From contig CAJTEN010000002.1 of the NCBI GenBank assembly GCA_910575245.1, positions 331,185-395,184 of the forward strand: a DNA stretch of 64,000 bases, given 5' to 3'. How positions within the stretch are numbered: the stretch's first letter is position 1; each line of letters opens with the position of its first letter. The notes under the pieces were generated by a model. That model had not been told where the DNA came from and ran no database searches. It worked only from the letters and a program-made list of their open reading frames with translations. Shown one piece after another: positions 51,650 through 60,922 of the stretch. The DNA comes from Clostridia bacterium (GTDB taxonomy: Bacteria > Bacillota > Clostridia > Lachnospirales > Lachnospiraceae). A program made the position numbers and the translations under genes.

Positions 51650-52083
51650 GTGGACCGTCTATATGAGATTAATCAGAAAAAGACAGCATTTCCCAAATTC
51701 AGCCGTGATGAACTGCATGTCTGGTATGATGGTTATTATACTGTTACAGGGCTGCGGCTTTATAATCCACAGTCTGTTGTTAATCTGTGTTATCTTTCAG
51801 CGCGTAATAAATATTGGGTTGAGAGGGAGGATAAGGCAGGGAAAGGATTTGCTGATTTTATTTTCTATCCGAAACGTAAAATGATGATTGCATAATACTT
51901 GAATTGAAGGTTGACAGTACACCGGAAGAAGCGGTTGCGCACATAAAGAACAAAAACTATATGCTGCGATTCAGGGGAAAACTGGGTGAAGAGCAACGAT
52001 ACACTGAGCGGATACTTGCCGTAGGGATTAGTTACAGTAAGGAGACGAGAGAACACGGCTGCGGGATTGAGGTATTAAGCTGA
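51650..52083 (+). pseudogene. Decayed ATPase/PD-(D/E)XK_9-type protein
   Basis: The remains read FSRDELHVWYDGYYTVTGLRLYNPQSVVN then KAGKGFADFIFYPKRK; after a frameshift near 51885-51900 the sense continues as IILELKVDSTPEEAVAHI to GIEVL and stop. The order WYDGY...YNP, then DKAG.G..D..., then ELK is that of the C-terminal part of the AAA-ATPase-like/DUF1703 proteins. The N-terminal ATPase is missing and the frame is broken, so it is not functional. Confidence 0.75.
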
Positions 52084-52116
52084 CAGACAGGTTTGAAGTT
52101 GTAACGATTCAGCCCA

Positions 52117-52141
52117 GGACTTTGCACTTGCTGCAAAGTCC
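52117..52141 (+). other. Hairpin between pseudogene and tRNA
   Basis: 10-bp perfect stem GGACTTTGCA/TGCAAAGTCC with a five-base loop, no T run. It may shield or process the tRNA precursor, or it is a remnant terminator. Confidence 0.4.
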
Positions 52142-52212
52142 GTAAGCCCTGGCTTTCCTGTCACAAATTTCTTGCATTTTCTGTAAAATATGATATAATG
52201 AATAAGTCTCAT

Positions 52213-52285
52213 GGGGATATAGCTCAGCTGGGAGAGCGATACGTTCGCAACGTATAGGTCACGAGTTCGAGTCTCGCTATCTCCA
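52213..52285 (+). tRNA. tRNA-Ala (CGC)
   Basis: Cloverleaf is complete: acceptor GGGGATA/TATCTCC, D-arm GCTC/GAGC, anticodon arm ATACG-TTCGCAA-CGTAT with anticodon CGC, T-arm with TTCGAGT loop, discriminator A. The acceptor has G3-U70, the identity mark for alanine. No CCA is encoded. It reads GCG codons. Confidence 0.95.
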
Positions 52286-52286
52286 T

Positions 52287-52332
52287 AAATGGTTACTACT
52301 CACAGGTTTGTGAATAGTAGCCATTTATTTTT
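52287..52332 (+). terminator. tRNA terminator
   Basis: 17-bp stem (52287-52303 with 52310-52326, two G-U pairs) followed by ATTTTTATT right behind the tRNA. Confidence 0.85.
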
Positions 52333-52383
52333 ATTGTGTTAATTTGTTATGTTATTTACTATAATGATTGAGGAGTATATTTT

Positions 52384-53313
52384 ATGATTTTGAGTGTCAG
52401 CAGACGGACAGACATCCCTGCTTTTTATTCTGAATGGTTCCTTCAGAGAATCAGAGAGGGATTTCTGTATGTACGAAACCCTATGAGTGAGCATCAGGTC
52501 AGCCGTATTGACCTTAATCCGGATGTGGTTGACTGTATTGTTTTCTGGACGAAGAATCCTGCGCCGATGCTGGGATATCTGGATGAACTGAACCGTTATG
52601 ATTATTATTTCCAGTACACGCTTAATTGCTATGGCAGAGAAGTGGAGCCTCATGTACCGCCTTTAAGGGAACGTCTGCAGTCTTTTATCAGTTTATCAGA
52701 GAGAATCGGCAAGGAACGTGTCATATGGCGTTATGATCCCATTCTTTTCAGTGATAGTTATACACCGGCGTATCATCTGGAAAAGTTCTCTGTGATTGCC
52801 CAAACGCTGTGTAAATATACGCAGAAGTGTGTCTTCAGTTTTGTAGATACTTATGTCTCTAAAAACAGCAAAAGTCTCTTACAGCTTAAGCAAAGAGAAC
52901 TGCCAGCGGAGGAAATGGATTATTTCCTGAAGAACCTGGCAGAGATTGCCAGGGAAAACGGACTAAAACTGTCAGCCTGTGCGGAGAATCTAGATTTAGA
53001 GAAATACGGAATCGGGCATAACAGCTGTATAGACCGCAGCCTGATCGAAAAGATCATCGGTACGCCGACCGATGTCAGGCCGGACGGACAGAGGCCTTAT
53101 TGCCGGTGTGTGAAATGTGATGACATCGGGGCGTATGATACATGTCCGCATGGGTGCGTTTACTGTTATGCAAATTATCGTTCTGCCGTTGTTGCGGATA
53201 AAAGAAAGCAGTATGACGTGAACGCCCCGATCCTGTGCAGTAAAGTGAATGAACTGACAGACCGAATCTCTGTCAGAACGGTAAAATCCTATAAGAAACA
53301 AAGTATTCTCTGA
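52384..53313 (+). CDS. DUF1848 protein
   Basis: 309 residues. MILSVSRRTDIPAFYSEWF and CIVFWTKNPAPML begin the family pattern; the C-terminal CRCVKCDDIGAYDTCPHGCVYCYANY carries conserved cysteines that look like an iron-sulphur site. The function is unknown; a TIM-barrel with metal is likely. It directly follows the tRNA terminator, so it probably has its own promoter. Confidence 0.88.
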   Translation: MILSVSRRTDIPAFYSEWFLQRIREGFLYVRNPMSEHQVSRIDLNPDVVDCIVFWTKNPAPMLGYLDELNRYDYYFQYTLNCYGREVEPHVPPLRERLQSFISLSERIGKERVIWRYDPILFSDSYTPAYHLEKFSVIAQTLCKYTQKCVFSFVDTYVSKNSKSLLQLKQRELPAEEMDYFLKNLAEIARENGLKLSACAENLDLEKYGIGHNSCIDRSLIEKIIGTPTDVRPDGQRPYCRCVKCDDIGAYDTCPHGCVYCYANYRSAVVADKRKQYDVNAPILCSKVNELTDRISVRTVKSYKKQSIL

Positions 53314-53318
53314 TTCGG

Positions 53319-54587
53319 TCAGTCATCCACATCGAAATTTTCCAGCATGTCCTTTTTCCTTTCGGGCTTCGAGTCTCCGTGTTTCACCATCAGCATGGTG
53401 CAGAACGCCAGTACGCTGAATACCACCGCATAGGGAAACAGTGTCCTGTAGGAGACATGCTCCAACAAGAAACCGGACAGGATCGGTGTGACAACCTGGG
53501 CTGCCATGGAGAAGGTGTAGTAGTAACCGGTGTACTTTCCGACATCTCCGTTTGCGCTGATCTCTACTACCATGGGGAACGAATTGACATTGATTGCCGC
53601 CCAGGCGAAACCGATGATACCGAAGAAAAGGTTCATCGTAACATGATAAGTGGTATAGAAGGAAGCGCACAGGTAACAGAATGTCAAAAGCGCCACGCCG
53701 ATCAGAATCGTACGCTTTCTTCCGATTCTGCTGGAAAGGGCGCCGATCGGGATATAACTGATAATCGCCGCAACGGTAGCAACCATCAGGCAGTTTGCGT
53801 AACCGCCGTTTTCCAGTCCCCACACGTGGGTCGCATAGCGGGAAAAAGCCGTAGTAACTGCATTGTAGGCGATATACCAGAGAGCGACCGACAGAAGGAT
53901 GAAAATCAGGCTTCGTTTCACCCCCTGTGGGAGCTGCGATGTGGCGGCAGGACCGTTGTCTATGGTCTCATCCTTTTCAGACATCTGTGCACGGAGCTTT
54001 TTCTCCGGAACCGTGAAAAAGAGGAGAGCCACACAGGCAAGCATCAGCAGGCCGACGGAAAGAAAGAGAGGAAAATAATCCGGAGTAGTACCGCTTCCCA
54101 CTAACAGGCGAATCATGATCAGTGCGTAGACACCGCCCACGGCGCCCATGAGATTGATGATGGCATTTCCCTTGCTGCGCAGAGGCTTGGGAGTTAAGTC
54201 CGGCATCAGGGCGACAGCGGGAGAGCGGTAGAGCCCCATGGAAATCAGTACCAGAAACAGCGCGGTGATAAAGAGGATCAGGCTGCCTCTTCTGTCTGCA
54301 GCCGGAAGCAGCAGCAGGAAGATGAATGCCAGCCCGGTACCGGCCAGGATGAAAGGCATCCGCTTGCCGGCCGGCGTGTTGATCCGGTCAGAGAGTGAGC
54401 CGAACAGAGGAAGCAGAAACAGTGCCAGGATATTGTCTGCGGCCATGATCGCACCGGTGACTGTCTCGCCCAGGTGAAAGGTGTTTTTGAGAATAAGAGG
54501 TATGATATTGTCGTACATCTGCCAGAAAGCGCAGATCGACAGGAATGCCATACCGATAAGAACAGTTCGTTTGTAGTTCAGTTTCAT
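53319..54587 (-). CDS. MFS transporter
   Basis: 422 residues, 12 membrane helices. GSLSDRINTPAGKRMP between helices 2 and 3 and GALSSRIGRKRTI after helix 8 are the two MFS loops. SLC45-like order (NTPAGKRMPFIL, YRSPAVALMPDLTPKPLRSKGNAI) suggests a sugar or sugar-alcohol symporter. Start at the ATG after GGGGGAAATTTT. It is transcribed toward the DUF1848 gene. Confidence 0.88.
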   Translation of the reverse strand: MKLNYKRTVLIGMAFLSICAFWQMYDNIIPLILKNTFHLGETVTGAIMAADNILALFLLPLFGSLSDRINTPAGKRMPFILAGTGLAFIFLLLLPAADRRGSLILFITALFLVLISMGLYRSPAVALMPDLTPKPLRSKGNAIINLMGAVGGVYALIMIRLLVGSGTTPDYFPLFLSVGLLMLACVALLFFTVPEKKLRAQMSEKDETIDNGPAATSQLPQGVKRSLIFILLSVALWYIAYNAVTTAFSRYATHVWGLENGGYANCLMVATVAAIISYIPIGALSSRIGRKRTILIGVALLTFCYLCASFYTTYHVTMNLFFGIIGFAWAAINVNSFPMVVEISANGDVGKYTGYYYTFSMAAQVVTPILSGFLLEHVSYRTLFPYAVVFSVLAFCTMLMVKHGDSKPERKKDMLENFDVDD

Positions 54588-54687
54588 AAAATTTCCCCCG
54601 ATCATAAGTGGTTATACTATATATAATAATTCATTATACAGCAGAGGGGAGAAAAAAGATATGAGATTCTTGTATTGTATTTTATAT

Positions 54688-54888
54688 TTGACACAAGCCT
54701 GTCAGATATGTTATTCTGTTCCAGGCATTATTGAGAGGTAAGAACATATTTTGTTTGGCCACAGCAGTGGCAGTGTTGTTTTTCATAACTAAAACCTGGT
54801 GTAAACCGGGAGTGGATTTTTCAGAGTAATCTTTTTTCGCCACAGAGTCCTGTAAGGATGTTTTATCCTGCGGACGATGTGGCTTTTT
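54688..54888 (+). promoter_or_regulatory. Promoter and attenuator-like leader of the MATE gene
   Basis: TTGACA, 18 bases, TATTCT is a good promoter (54688-54717). The leader of about 210 bases holds several small hairpins (GCCAC/GTGGC; CCTGG/CCGGG) and ends in a terminator (54839-54888: GCCACA/TGTGGC with inner GTCC/GGAC and AGGAT/ATCCT, then T5). A GTGG just upstream can compete for the terminator's 5' arm, which is the design of a riboswitch or attenuator. I did not match it to a known class. Confidence 0.5.
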
Positions 54889-54933
54889 GCTGTGCCGCGG
54901 CGTATTTCTATATAAACTGAAGGAGTGAACTGA

Positions 54934-56271
54934 ATGATGGATCAAACTTACATGAAAACAAAAAAGGTATTTCCGCTGGTAATGTCCATGGCGGTGCCGA
55001 TGGCATTGTCGATGCTGATCAATGCCCTGTATAATATAGTTGACAGCTTTTTTATCGCCAGGATCAGTGAGGATGCCATGACTGCAATCTCACTGGTTTT
55101 CCCGCTGCAGAATGCGGCTGCGGCTGTCAGCATTGGTTTCGGTGTGGGAGCGAATGCGGTTACAGCCTTTTATTTGGGGGAAAGAAACCAGGAAAAGGCA
55201 GATGGTGCGGCATCTCTCAGTCTTCTATTGTCTGTGGTACATTCAGCTGTCCTGACGGTGCTTTTCTTTATTGTGATGCATCCTTTTCTTCGGGGATTTA
55301 CCGAAAGCCAGGCTGTGCTTGGTTATGGAATCAGGTACGGACGCATTGTGTTCTCATGTCTGTTCATCGGACAGATCAGCCTGATTTATGAAAAGCTTTT
55401 ACAGGCGATTGGCAGTGTCCGGATTACTATGGTCAGTATGATTGCGGGCTGCGTAACTAATATTATTCTGGATCCTGTTATGATATTCGGACTTGGACCT
55501 TGTCCGGCTATGGGGATTCAGGGCGCGGCAATCGCTACGGTTATCGGGCAGGCGGTATCACTTATCTGTTATCTCATTGCACAGGCCAGGGGACTTCTAT
55601 ATCTGCGTCTTTCTCTGAAGGAAGGGTGGCAATGCCGCAGGCTTGCGGGGCAGCTATACAGCATCGGCATTCCGGCAATCCTGAACCAGGCACTGCCATC
55701 GCTCCTGATTACTATCCTGAATGCTATTCTTGCAGCATTTTCTCAGACAGATATATTGATTTTGGGAGTTTACTATAAGCTGCAGACTTTCATATACCTC
55801 ACGGTGAACGGAATCGTCCAGGGGATTCGTCCGTTGGTTGCATATAATTATGGAGCCGGAATGCTTGAGCGTGTCCGCGAGATTTTCAAAACGGCTCTCT
55901 GCACAGCGATCCTGGTGATGGCCGCGGGCACAGTGTTATGCCTGTTGCTTCCGGAGAGTCTGATCGGTATGTTCTCGGCTAATACAGCTACTGTCAGTGC
56001 AGGAGCAGCGGCACTTCGGATCATTTGCGGAGGTTTTATGGTATCCTCCCTTTCGGTGGTGGTGTGCGGTACAATGGAAGGGCTTGGTTTCGGCGTGATG
56101 TCTTTCCTGATTTCCCTGCTTCGGTATGTGGTTGCCATATTGCCGTCAGCATGGCTTCTGAGCCGCATTATCGGAGCTGACGGTGTCTGGCATGCTTTCT
56201 GGATCGCGGAGCATGTGACGGCGGTTGCTTCGGCGGTCATTTACCGTCGTGTTCTTCGGAGAATAGGCTGA
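54934..56271 (+). CDS. MATE family efflux transporter
   Basis: 445 residues, 12 membrane helices. MAVPMALSMLINALYNIVDSFFIARISEDAMTAISL is the usual start of the family (drug/sodium or drug/proton antiporters). Helix 7 onward includes GIPAILNQALPSLLITILNAIL and NGIVQGIRPLVAYNYGA. GAAGGAG precedes the ATG. The regulatory leader in front suggests it responds to a small molecule. Confidence 0.92.
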   Translation: MMDQTYMKTKKVFPLVMSMAVPMALSMLINALYNIVDSFFIARISEDAMTAISLVFPLQNAAAAVSIGFGVGANAVTAFYLGERNQEKADGAASLSLLLSVVHSAVLTVLFFIVMHPFLRGFTESQAVLGYGIRYGRIVFSCLFIGQISLIYEKLLQAIGSVRITMVSMIAGCVTNIILDPVMIFGLGPCPAMGIQGAAIATVIGQAVSLICYLIAQARGLLYLRLSLKEGWQCRRLAGQLYSIGIPAILNQALPSLLITILNAILAAFSQTDILILGVYYKLQTFIYLTVNGIVQGIRPLVAYNYGAGMLERVREIFKTALCTAILVMAAGTVLCLLLPESLIGMFSANTATVSAGAAALRIICGGFMVSSLSVVVCGTMEGLGFGVMSFLISLLRYVVAILPSAWLLSRIIGADGVWHAFWIAEHVTAVASAVIYRRVLRRIG

Positions 56272-56290
56272 GAACAGCGGCAGGGAAACT

Positions 56291-57034
56291 TTATTGGAGA
56301 TTTTCTTCCATATCTTCAAGGATATGGATCAAATCTCTTATGTTCCCCTTGTCAGCCAGGATACTTTGCAGTTTTCGCTGTAATGCAAGATAGCTGATTT
56401 TTTCCGGTATCAGGCCGTCAGCAATTCCCGGATATAACTCCTTCAGGTTATCCACCATGGTCTTGATGACTTGTTTATTGATGATTTCTGCGTAATGCTG
56501 GATACATTCTGTTATCACCTGGTCTATGATTTGATGGAAAGTGTTTTCATCGGTCCGCTCAAACTCTTTTACCCAAAGTACTCTGTCGTAGGAGAGGATC
56601 CTGACCTCTCGATCCTTAAGCTTCCAGTTATCTTTCAGACGGATGAGCGGCAGTAGCATGCCGGTATCCTGTACCAGCTCTTTTCTTTTTTGGTTGATAT
56701 AGTCTGTTTTGAGTCCCTCTGCAATACATGGAATTGTTTCCAGTCCGAAATCTATGAGCAGAGGTTCGGCGTACATGTTATTTCTGATTTCCTTTTCCAT
56801 AAGAAGGTTCCTGTTCTCAACTACCTTATTGTTATCAATCCCTAACAGGGTATTGGCGCTTAAATCCAGAATTCGGCAGATTCCCTCCACCAGAGTAATA
56901 TCTGGGAGTCCGTTTCCACGTTCCCATTTGCTCACTGCCTGAGATGTCACTCCAAGACGGGATGCAAATTCCTCCTGTGTCATTTTTTTGTCCTGACGGC
57001 GCATACAGATGATTTCCCCAATAGCTTCTTTCAT
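56291..57034 (-). CDS. XRE regulator fused to FlhA-like C-terminal domain
   Basis: 247 residues. An XRE helix-turn-helix at 1-60 (MTQEEFASRLGVTSQAVSKWERGNGLPD), then a domain with the pattern of the FHIPEP/FlhA cytoplasmic part: GLETIPCIAEGL, ELVQDTGMLLPLIRLKDNWKLKDREVRI, IINKQVIKTMVDNLKELYPGIADGLIPEKISYLALQRKLQSIL and IRDLIHILEDMEE, each of which aligns with FlhA segments in the same order. In FlhA this part docks export substrates. Here it may sense a partner and control DNA. No flagellar genes are nearby. Confidence 0.75.
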   Translation of the reverse strand: MKEAIGEIICMRRQDKKMTQEEFASRLGVTSQAVSKWERGNGLPDITLVEGICRILDLSANTLLGIDNNKVVENRNLLMEKEIRNNMYAEPLLIDFGLETIPCIAEGLKTDYINQKRKELVQDTGMLLPLIRLKDNWKLKDREVRILSYDRVLWVKEFERTDENTFHQIIDQVITECIQHYAEIINKQVIKTMVDNLKELYPGIADGLIPEKISYLALQRKLQSILADKGNIRDLIHILEDMEENLQ

Positions 57035-57170
57035 GGCGTTTCTCCTTTACAATCGTTATTTCCGCGCGGCTGTTTGCTGCTATAATTAAAGTATATCCGT
57101 TATGAAAAAGCATGTAAAGCAACGCACTGTTGACGGATTCCTAAACCAGAGAGCATATGTGGAAGAAAGG

Positions 57171-57209
57171 ATCTGATGTCATTGAACGCTGCCGTACATG
57201 ACATCAGAT
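57171..57209 (+). other. 12-bp inverted repeat
   Basis: ATCTGATGTCAT/ATGACATCAGAT, perfect, loop of 15 bases, no T run. It lies in the shared upstream region of the XRE-FHIPEP gene and the next gene, so it could be an operator. Confidence 0.4.
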
Positions 57210-57315
57210 GGGCTGTTTGAAACAGAATGCTAATGTCTTATGTCGATACCGTCGAAGGTACAGATGAAGATTTCTTATATCCTGTTGAAAACAATAATAA
57301 AAGGGAGGTAATGCT

Positions 57316-57807
57316 ATGCATACAAAAACAATGGAGGGGCTTATAGGAGCAAGAACAAATATGAATCTCGTAAATACCCCCATGCGTGTATATAAGGAAG
57401 CAAGGCGCAAGGGAAATTTGGAGGTAATGGAAAGGGCGATGGGATATGTAGGCGAATTTTCCGATAAGGCGGAGGAATATAAAGCGGAAGCTGACGAAGG
57501 TATGAAAGAAGAGGGCAGGGAAGCAAGAGAAAAGGAGAAATTGGAACAGGAAGAAGCTATCCGTAAACGCAGAGAAGAACGGGAGAAACAGGAAGAGAAG
57601 CTTGAGAAAGAGATAAACGGGGATACCGTTACAGATACTGTGGAGATCAGCGAGGAAGGAAAAGTATTATTGAAGGGTAATGAAGCCTTGGAAAGCACAG
57701 GAGCTGACGGATTAAAGGCGGCTGCCGTAAAAGATCCTGTGATATACACCGATACAGGTAAGTCAGTCCCAGCAGAGCAGGCGGTGAATATATCGGTTTC
57801 CGTATAA
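57316..57807 (+). CDS. Coiled-coil hypothetical protein
   Basis: 163 residues. After RTNMNLVNTPMRVYKEARRKGNLEVMERAMGYVGEF comes a Glu/Lys/Arg coiled coil (about 58-105) and a C-terminal part with Ser/Thr/Val. No membrane helix. I recall similar proteins in Lachnospiraceae but no function. GGGAGG precedes the ATG. Confidence 0.6.
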   Translation: MHTKTMEGLIGARTNMNLVNTPMRVYKEARRKGNLEVMERAMGYVGEFSDKAEEYKAEADEGMKEEGREAREKEKLEQEEAIRKRREEREKQEEKLEKEINGDTVTDTVEISEEGKVLLKGNEALESTGADGLKAAAVKDPVIYTDTGKSVPAEQAVNISVSV

Positions 57808-58012
57808 CCGGCACTGCTTATGAGCCTTTTCCGATACGTGATAAAATTACCTTGTATAGTATCGTGTGGTTTTTCCAATGGATTGCTATAATAAAACAAG
57901 AGAAAATTTGTGCATTATTTGTGAATTTCATTCAACCTATTTCATTTACCGCACAAATGTGTTAAATTAATTCGTTAGAAGCATAAAATACGATAGAAAG
58001 AGGGAACATATC

Positions 58013-59176
58013 ATGGGAAAAGAAAAGGCATCCAAGTCAGCCAAGACAGATGAACAGGCAGGAATCAGCAAAAGCAAGGCCAAGCGTGAGGCCAGAAGAA
58101 AGCAGGTTCAGAAGGCAAAGCGGGAGGCGCATGCCGCCAGAATAACAGGCATTGCATTGACAGCAGTGATTGTAATTGCGCTTGCGGTATTGATCGGAAG
58201 ACAGCTGTATATCATGGCAATCCGCACAACACCCGGAACAGATTACAGCGCGGGACTTACGGATGACGGTAAAATAGAGAATGCCGATATGGCATCAATG
58301 GTCACGCTGGCTGATTACAAGAATATTCCGATACCTGAGAAAGAGGTTGAGGTTACGACGGAGGAAGTCGATGAGGAGATCAATTCCACGCTGGAAGCTT
58401 ATAAGGAACTCAGCACGGATGAGAACCTGGAAATTGCCGATGGGGATGAAGTCAATATTGATTACGTAGGAACTGTTGATGGTGAAGAGTTCGAAGGCGG
58501 CAACAGCGGCGGGACAGGCTATGACCTGACTATCGGATCAGGTTCTCTTGTGGATGATTTTGAACAGCAGTTGATCGGACATAAACCGGGCGAGGAAATG
58601 ACGGTGGAAGTTACTTTCCCGGAAGATTATAATGAAGAAATGGCCGGCAAGGATGCTAGCTTCGCAGTGACGATCAATGGTATTATGGTGACGCCGGAGC
58701 TTACGGATGAGTTTGTGGCGGAGAATCTGGCGGACACGGAGGAAGTAGCTACGGTGGCGGAATACCGCGCCAAGGTGGAAAATGATTTCTATGAAGAGCA
58801 TCTGGAGGATTACCTTACTGATTATGTGGAGGAGAATTCCACAGCAAATTCCTATCCGAAAAGTTATGTCAAGGCGGTCAAGTCTCTTCTGAAACACAGT
58901 GATAACAGTTCGGGAACAGAGATTGACAATGAGATTACATATGAGAAAGAACTCACGGAACGTGCCGAAGAAATAGCAAAAGGAGCCATGATATATCAGG
59001 CCATTTTTGAAGATGCCGGGCTTACCTATGATGCAGACGCACATGATGCGGAGCAGATCGAGGAAATGGGTGAGGAGTATGTGGAAAACATGAAGGAGAT
59101 TTATGGAGCCGGATATCTGGCACAGAACGAGATAAGACAGATGGCAGTTGATTATCTGTTGGAACTGTATAAATAA
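58013..59176 (+). CDS. Membrane-anchored trigger-factor-like peptidyl-prolyl isomerase
   Basis: 387 residues. A basic cytoplasmic tail (residues 1-43), one membrane helix (about 44-66), then a FKBP/trigger-factor-type isomerase: GDEVNIDYVGTVDGEEFEGG, IGSGSLVDDFEQQLIGHKPGEE, VTFPEDYNEEMAGKDASFAVTIN. The C-terminal half resembles the trigger factor chaperone arms but has no ribosome-binding domain. So it acts outside the membrane on exported proteins. GAAAGAGGG precedes the ATG. Confidence 0.85.
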   Translation: MGKEKASKSAKTDEQAGISKSKAKREARRKQVQKAKREAHAARITGIALTAVIVIALAVLIGRQLYIMAIRTTPGTDYSAGLTDDGKIENADMASMVTLADYKNIPIPEKEVEVTTEEVDEEINSTLEAYKELSTDENLEIADGDEVNIDYVGTVDGEEFEGGNSGGTGYDLTIGSGSLVDDFEQQLIGHKPGEEMTVEVTFPEDYNEEMAGKDASFAVTINGIMVTPELTDEFVAENLADTEEVATVAEYRAKVENDFYEEHLEDYLTDYVEENSTANSYPKSYVKAVKSLLKHSDNSSGTEIDNEITYEKELTERAEEIAKGAMIYQAIFEDAGLTYDADAHDAEQIEEMGEEYVENMKEIYGAGYLAQNEIRQMAVDYLLELYK

Positions 59177-59244
59177 TCGTCCAGGCAGGCCGGCACAGGT
59201 CAGGTAAATTTGGCTTTGACTAGCTGCCTATGGAAATAAACGGA

Positions 59245-59276
59245 AGGGGTATTGCAATATGCAATACCCCTCTTGT
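59245..59276. terminator. Bidirectional terminator
   Basis: 12-bp perfect stem AGGGGTATTGCA/TGCAATACCCCT with a three-base loop and short T runs on the + side. It lies between two convergent genes. Confidence 0.75.
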
Positions 59277-59312
59277 CATATACTACAGTAATCTATATGC
59301 CAGACACACCAG

Positions 59313-60692
59313 CTATTTCTTCTTTTGTGGATTAAAGCTTACACCTCTGTTGATATCCCCGCTGGGATTTTCACCGAAGCTGTAATCATTGCCGGGCAGA
59401 ACCGCATTTAAGACAATGCCTGCCAGTGCCGCGATCGCCAGCGAAGTCAGCGTGATGGAGGTTCCTCCCACCGTAAAGGTGAATCCGTTTGAGAATCCGA
59501 GACCGCATACCAGAATGACTGCGGCGATGATCAGATTTCTTGATTTCGTGAAATCCACTTTATTTTCTACCACATTTCTGACACCGATTGCGGAGATCAT
59601 ACCATATAGGATGAAGCTGACGCCGCCGATGATCGCCGAAGGGAGGGAGCCGATGACAGCAGCCATCTTCGGGATAAAGCTTAAGATGATGGCATACAGT
59701 GCTGCCAGACGGATCACCTTGGGATCGTAGACGCCGCTCAGTTCCAGAACGCCGGTGTTCTCCCCGTAAGTGGTATTAGCCGGGCCGCCGAACAATGCGG
59801 AAAGGGAAGTGGCAAGTCCGTCTCCCACAAGTGTACGGTGCAGGCCGGGATCTTCCAGGTAGTTTGCTCCGACTGTTGCGGAGATTGCGGAGATATCGCC
59901 GATATGCTCCATCATGGTTGCCAGTGCGATGGGCGCCATGACGAGGATTGCCGTCACGTCGAATTTACAGAGCAGGAAAGGCGGCAGTCCGATGAAAGAA
60001 GAGGACGCCACACCGGAGAAATCAAGGATTGCGCTGCCGTCCGCATTGGTGAATCCTAGGGCGTTCATGAAAAGCGCAGCGGCATAGGAAATTATTACGC
60101 CGAGCAGGATGGGAATGATCTTCCACATACCTTTGCCCCAGATATTGAAGATCACGATGAATGCCAGGGCAATCAATGCCAGGAACCAGTTGGTGGATGC
60201 GTTGTTCACGGCAGAGGGTGCAAGGCTTAAGCCGATGCAGATGATGATGGGACCCGTCACAACAGGCGGCAGGAACCGCATTACACGTTTTATCCCCACC
60301 AGTTTGATCACCAGTGCAAGAAGCAGATACAGAAGACCTGCGACTACGATACCGCCGCAGGCATAGGGAAGCTTTTCGCCGTATGTCATACCGGCGAAGA
60401 TCCCTGTGTCCAGATTGGCCACTGTGGCGAATCCACCCAGGAATGCGAAAGAGGAACCCAGGAAAGCAGGCACCTTCAGCCTGGCGCAGACATGGAAAAA
60501 GAGGGTGCCGATTCCTGCAAAAAATAAAGTTACCTGAATCGAAAGACCCTCTCCGTTAAAATAGTTGTTAACTAAAATTGGCACCAGAATGGTTGCTCCG
60601 AACATCGCGAACATATGCTGCAGCCCTAATAGCAGCATTTTCGGTATACCCAGGGTTCGGGCATCGCGTATGGTTTCGAAATTGTTACTCAT
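59313..60692 (-). CDS. uraA: Uracil permease
   Basis: 459 residues, 14 membrane helices of the nucleobase/ascorbate transporter family. PAFLGSSFAFLGG, IGLSLAPSAVNNA, MEHIGDISAISA (substrate-site Glu) and GGPANTTYGENTGVL are typical of uracil-xanthine permeases of the UraA type. It imports uracil for the phosphoribosyltransferase coded in the opposite direction right next to it. Confidence 0.92.
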   Translation of the reverse strand: MSNNFETIRDARTLGIPKMLLLGLQHMFAMFGATILVPILVNNYFNGEGLSIQVTLFFAGIGTLFFHVCARLKVPAFLGSSFAFLGGFATVANLDTGIFAGMTYGEKLPYACGGIVVAGLLYLLLALVIKLVGIKRVMRFLPPVVTGPIIICIGLSLAPSAVNNASTNWFLALIALAFIVIFNIWGKGMWKIIPILLGVIISYAAALFMNALGFTNADGSAILDFSGVASSSFIGLPPFLLCKFDVTAILVMAPIALATMMEHIGDISAISATVGANYLEDPGLHRTLVGDGLATSLSALFGGPANTTYGENTGVLELSGVYDPKVIRLAALYAIILSFIPKMAAVIGSLPSAIIGGVSFILYGMISAIGVRNVVENKVDFTKSRNLIIAAVILVCGLGFSNGFTFTVGGTSITLTSLAIAALAGIVLNAVLPGNDYSFGENPSGDINRGVSFNPQKKK

Positions 60693-60813
60693 TGTAAATC
60701 TCCCTTCTCATAATGTGATGTAAATGTATGGATTGATAGATAACCTAAGGAGATTATAAAGACTGCAGTCTCTTTTGGCAAGTGAATCTTTATAGAAAGT
60801 AATTCAAAAATGA

Positions 60814-60852
60814 TTGACTAAAACGTCAGAAATCATTACTATCTATAGATAG
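60814..60852 (+). promoter_or_regulatory. upp promoter with palindrome
   Basis: TTGACT, 17 bases, TACTAT. CTATCTATAGATAG (60839-60852), a perfect 14-bp palindrome, covers the -10 box and would be a repressor site. A further hairpin AACCG/CGGTT lies at about 60873-60885 in the leader. Confidence 0.55.
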
Positions 60853-60922
60853 GAGTATTTTTGATTCAGGCTTAACCGTTACGGTTTGATACGCAATGCA
60901 GCGACAAGAGAAAGGACGAAAG

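Noticed and set aside
52213..52285. tRNA-Ala as prophage attachment site
   Set aside because: The integrase lies 10 kb away at 42.5 kb and nothing phage-like surrounds the tRNA.
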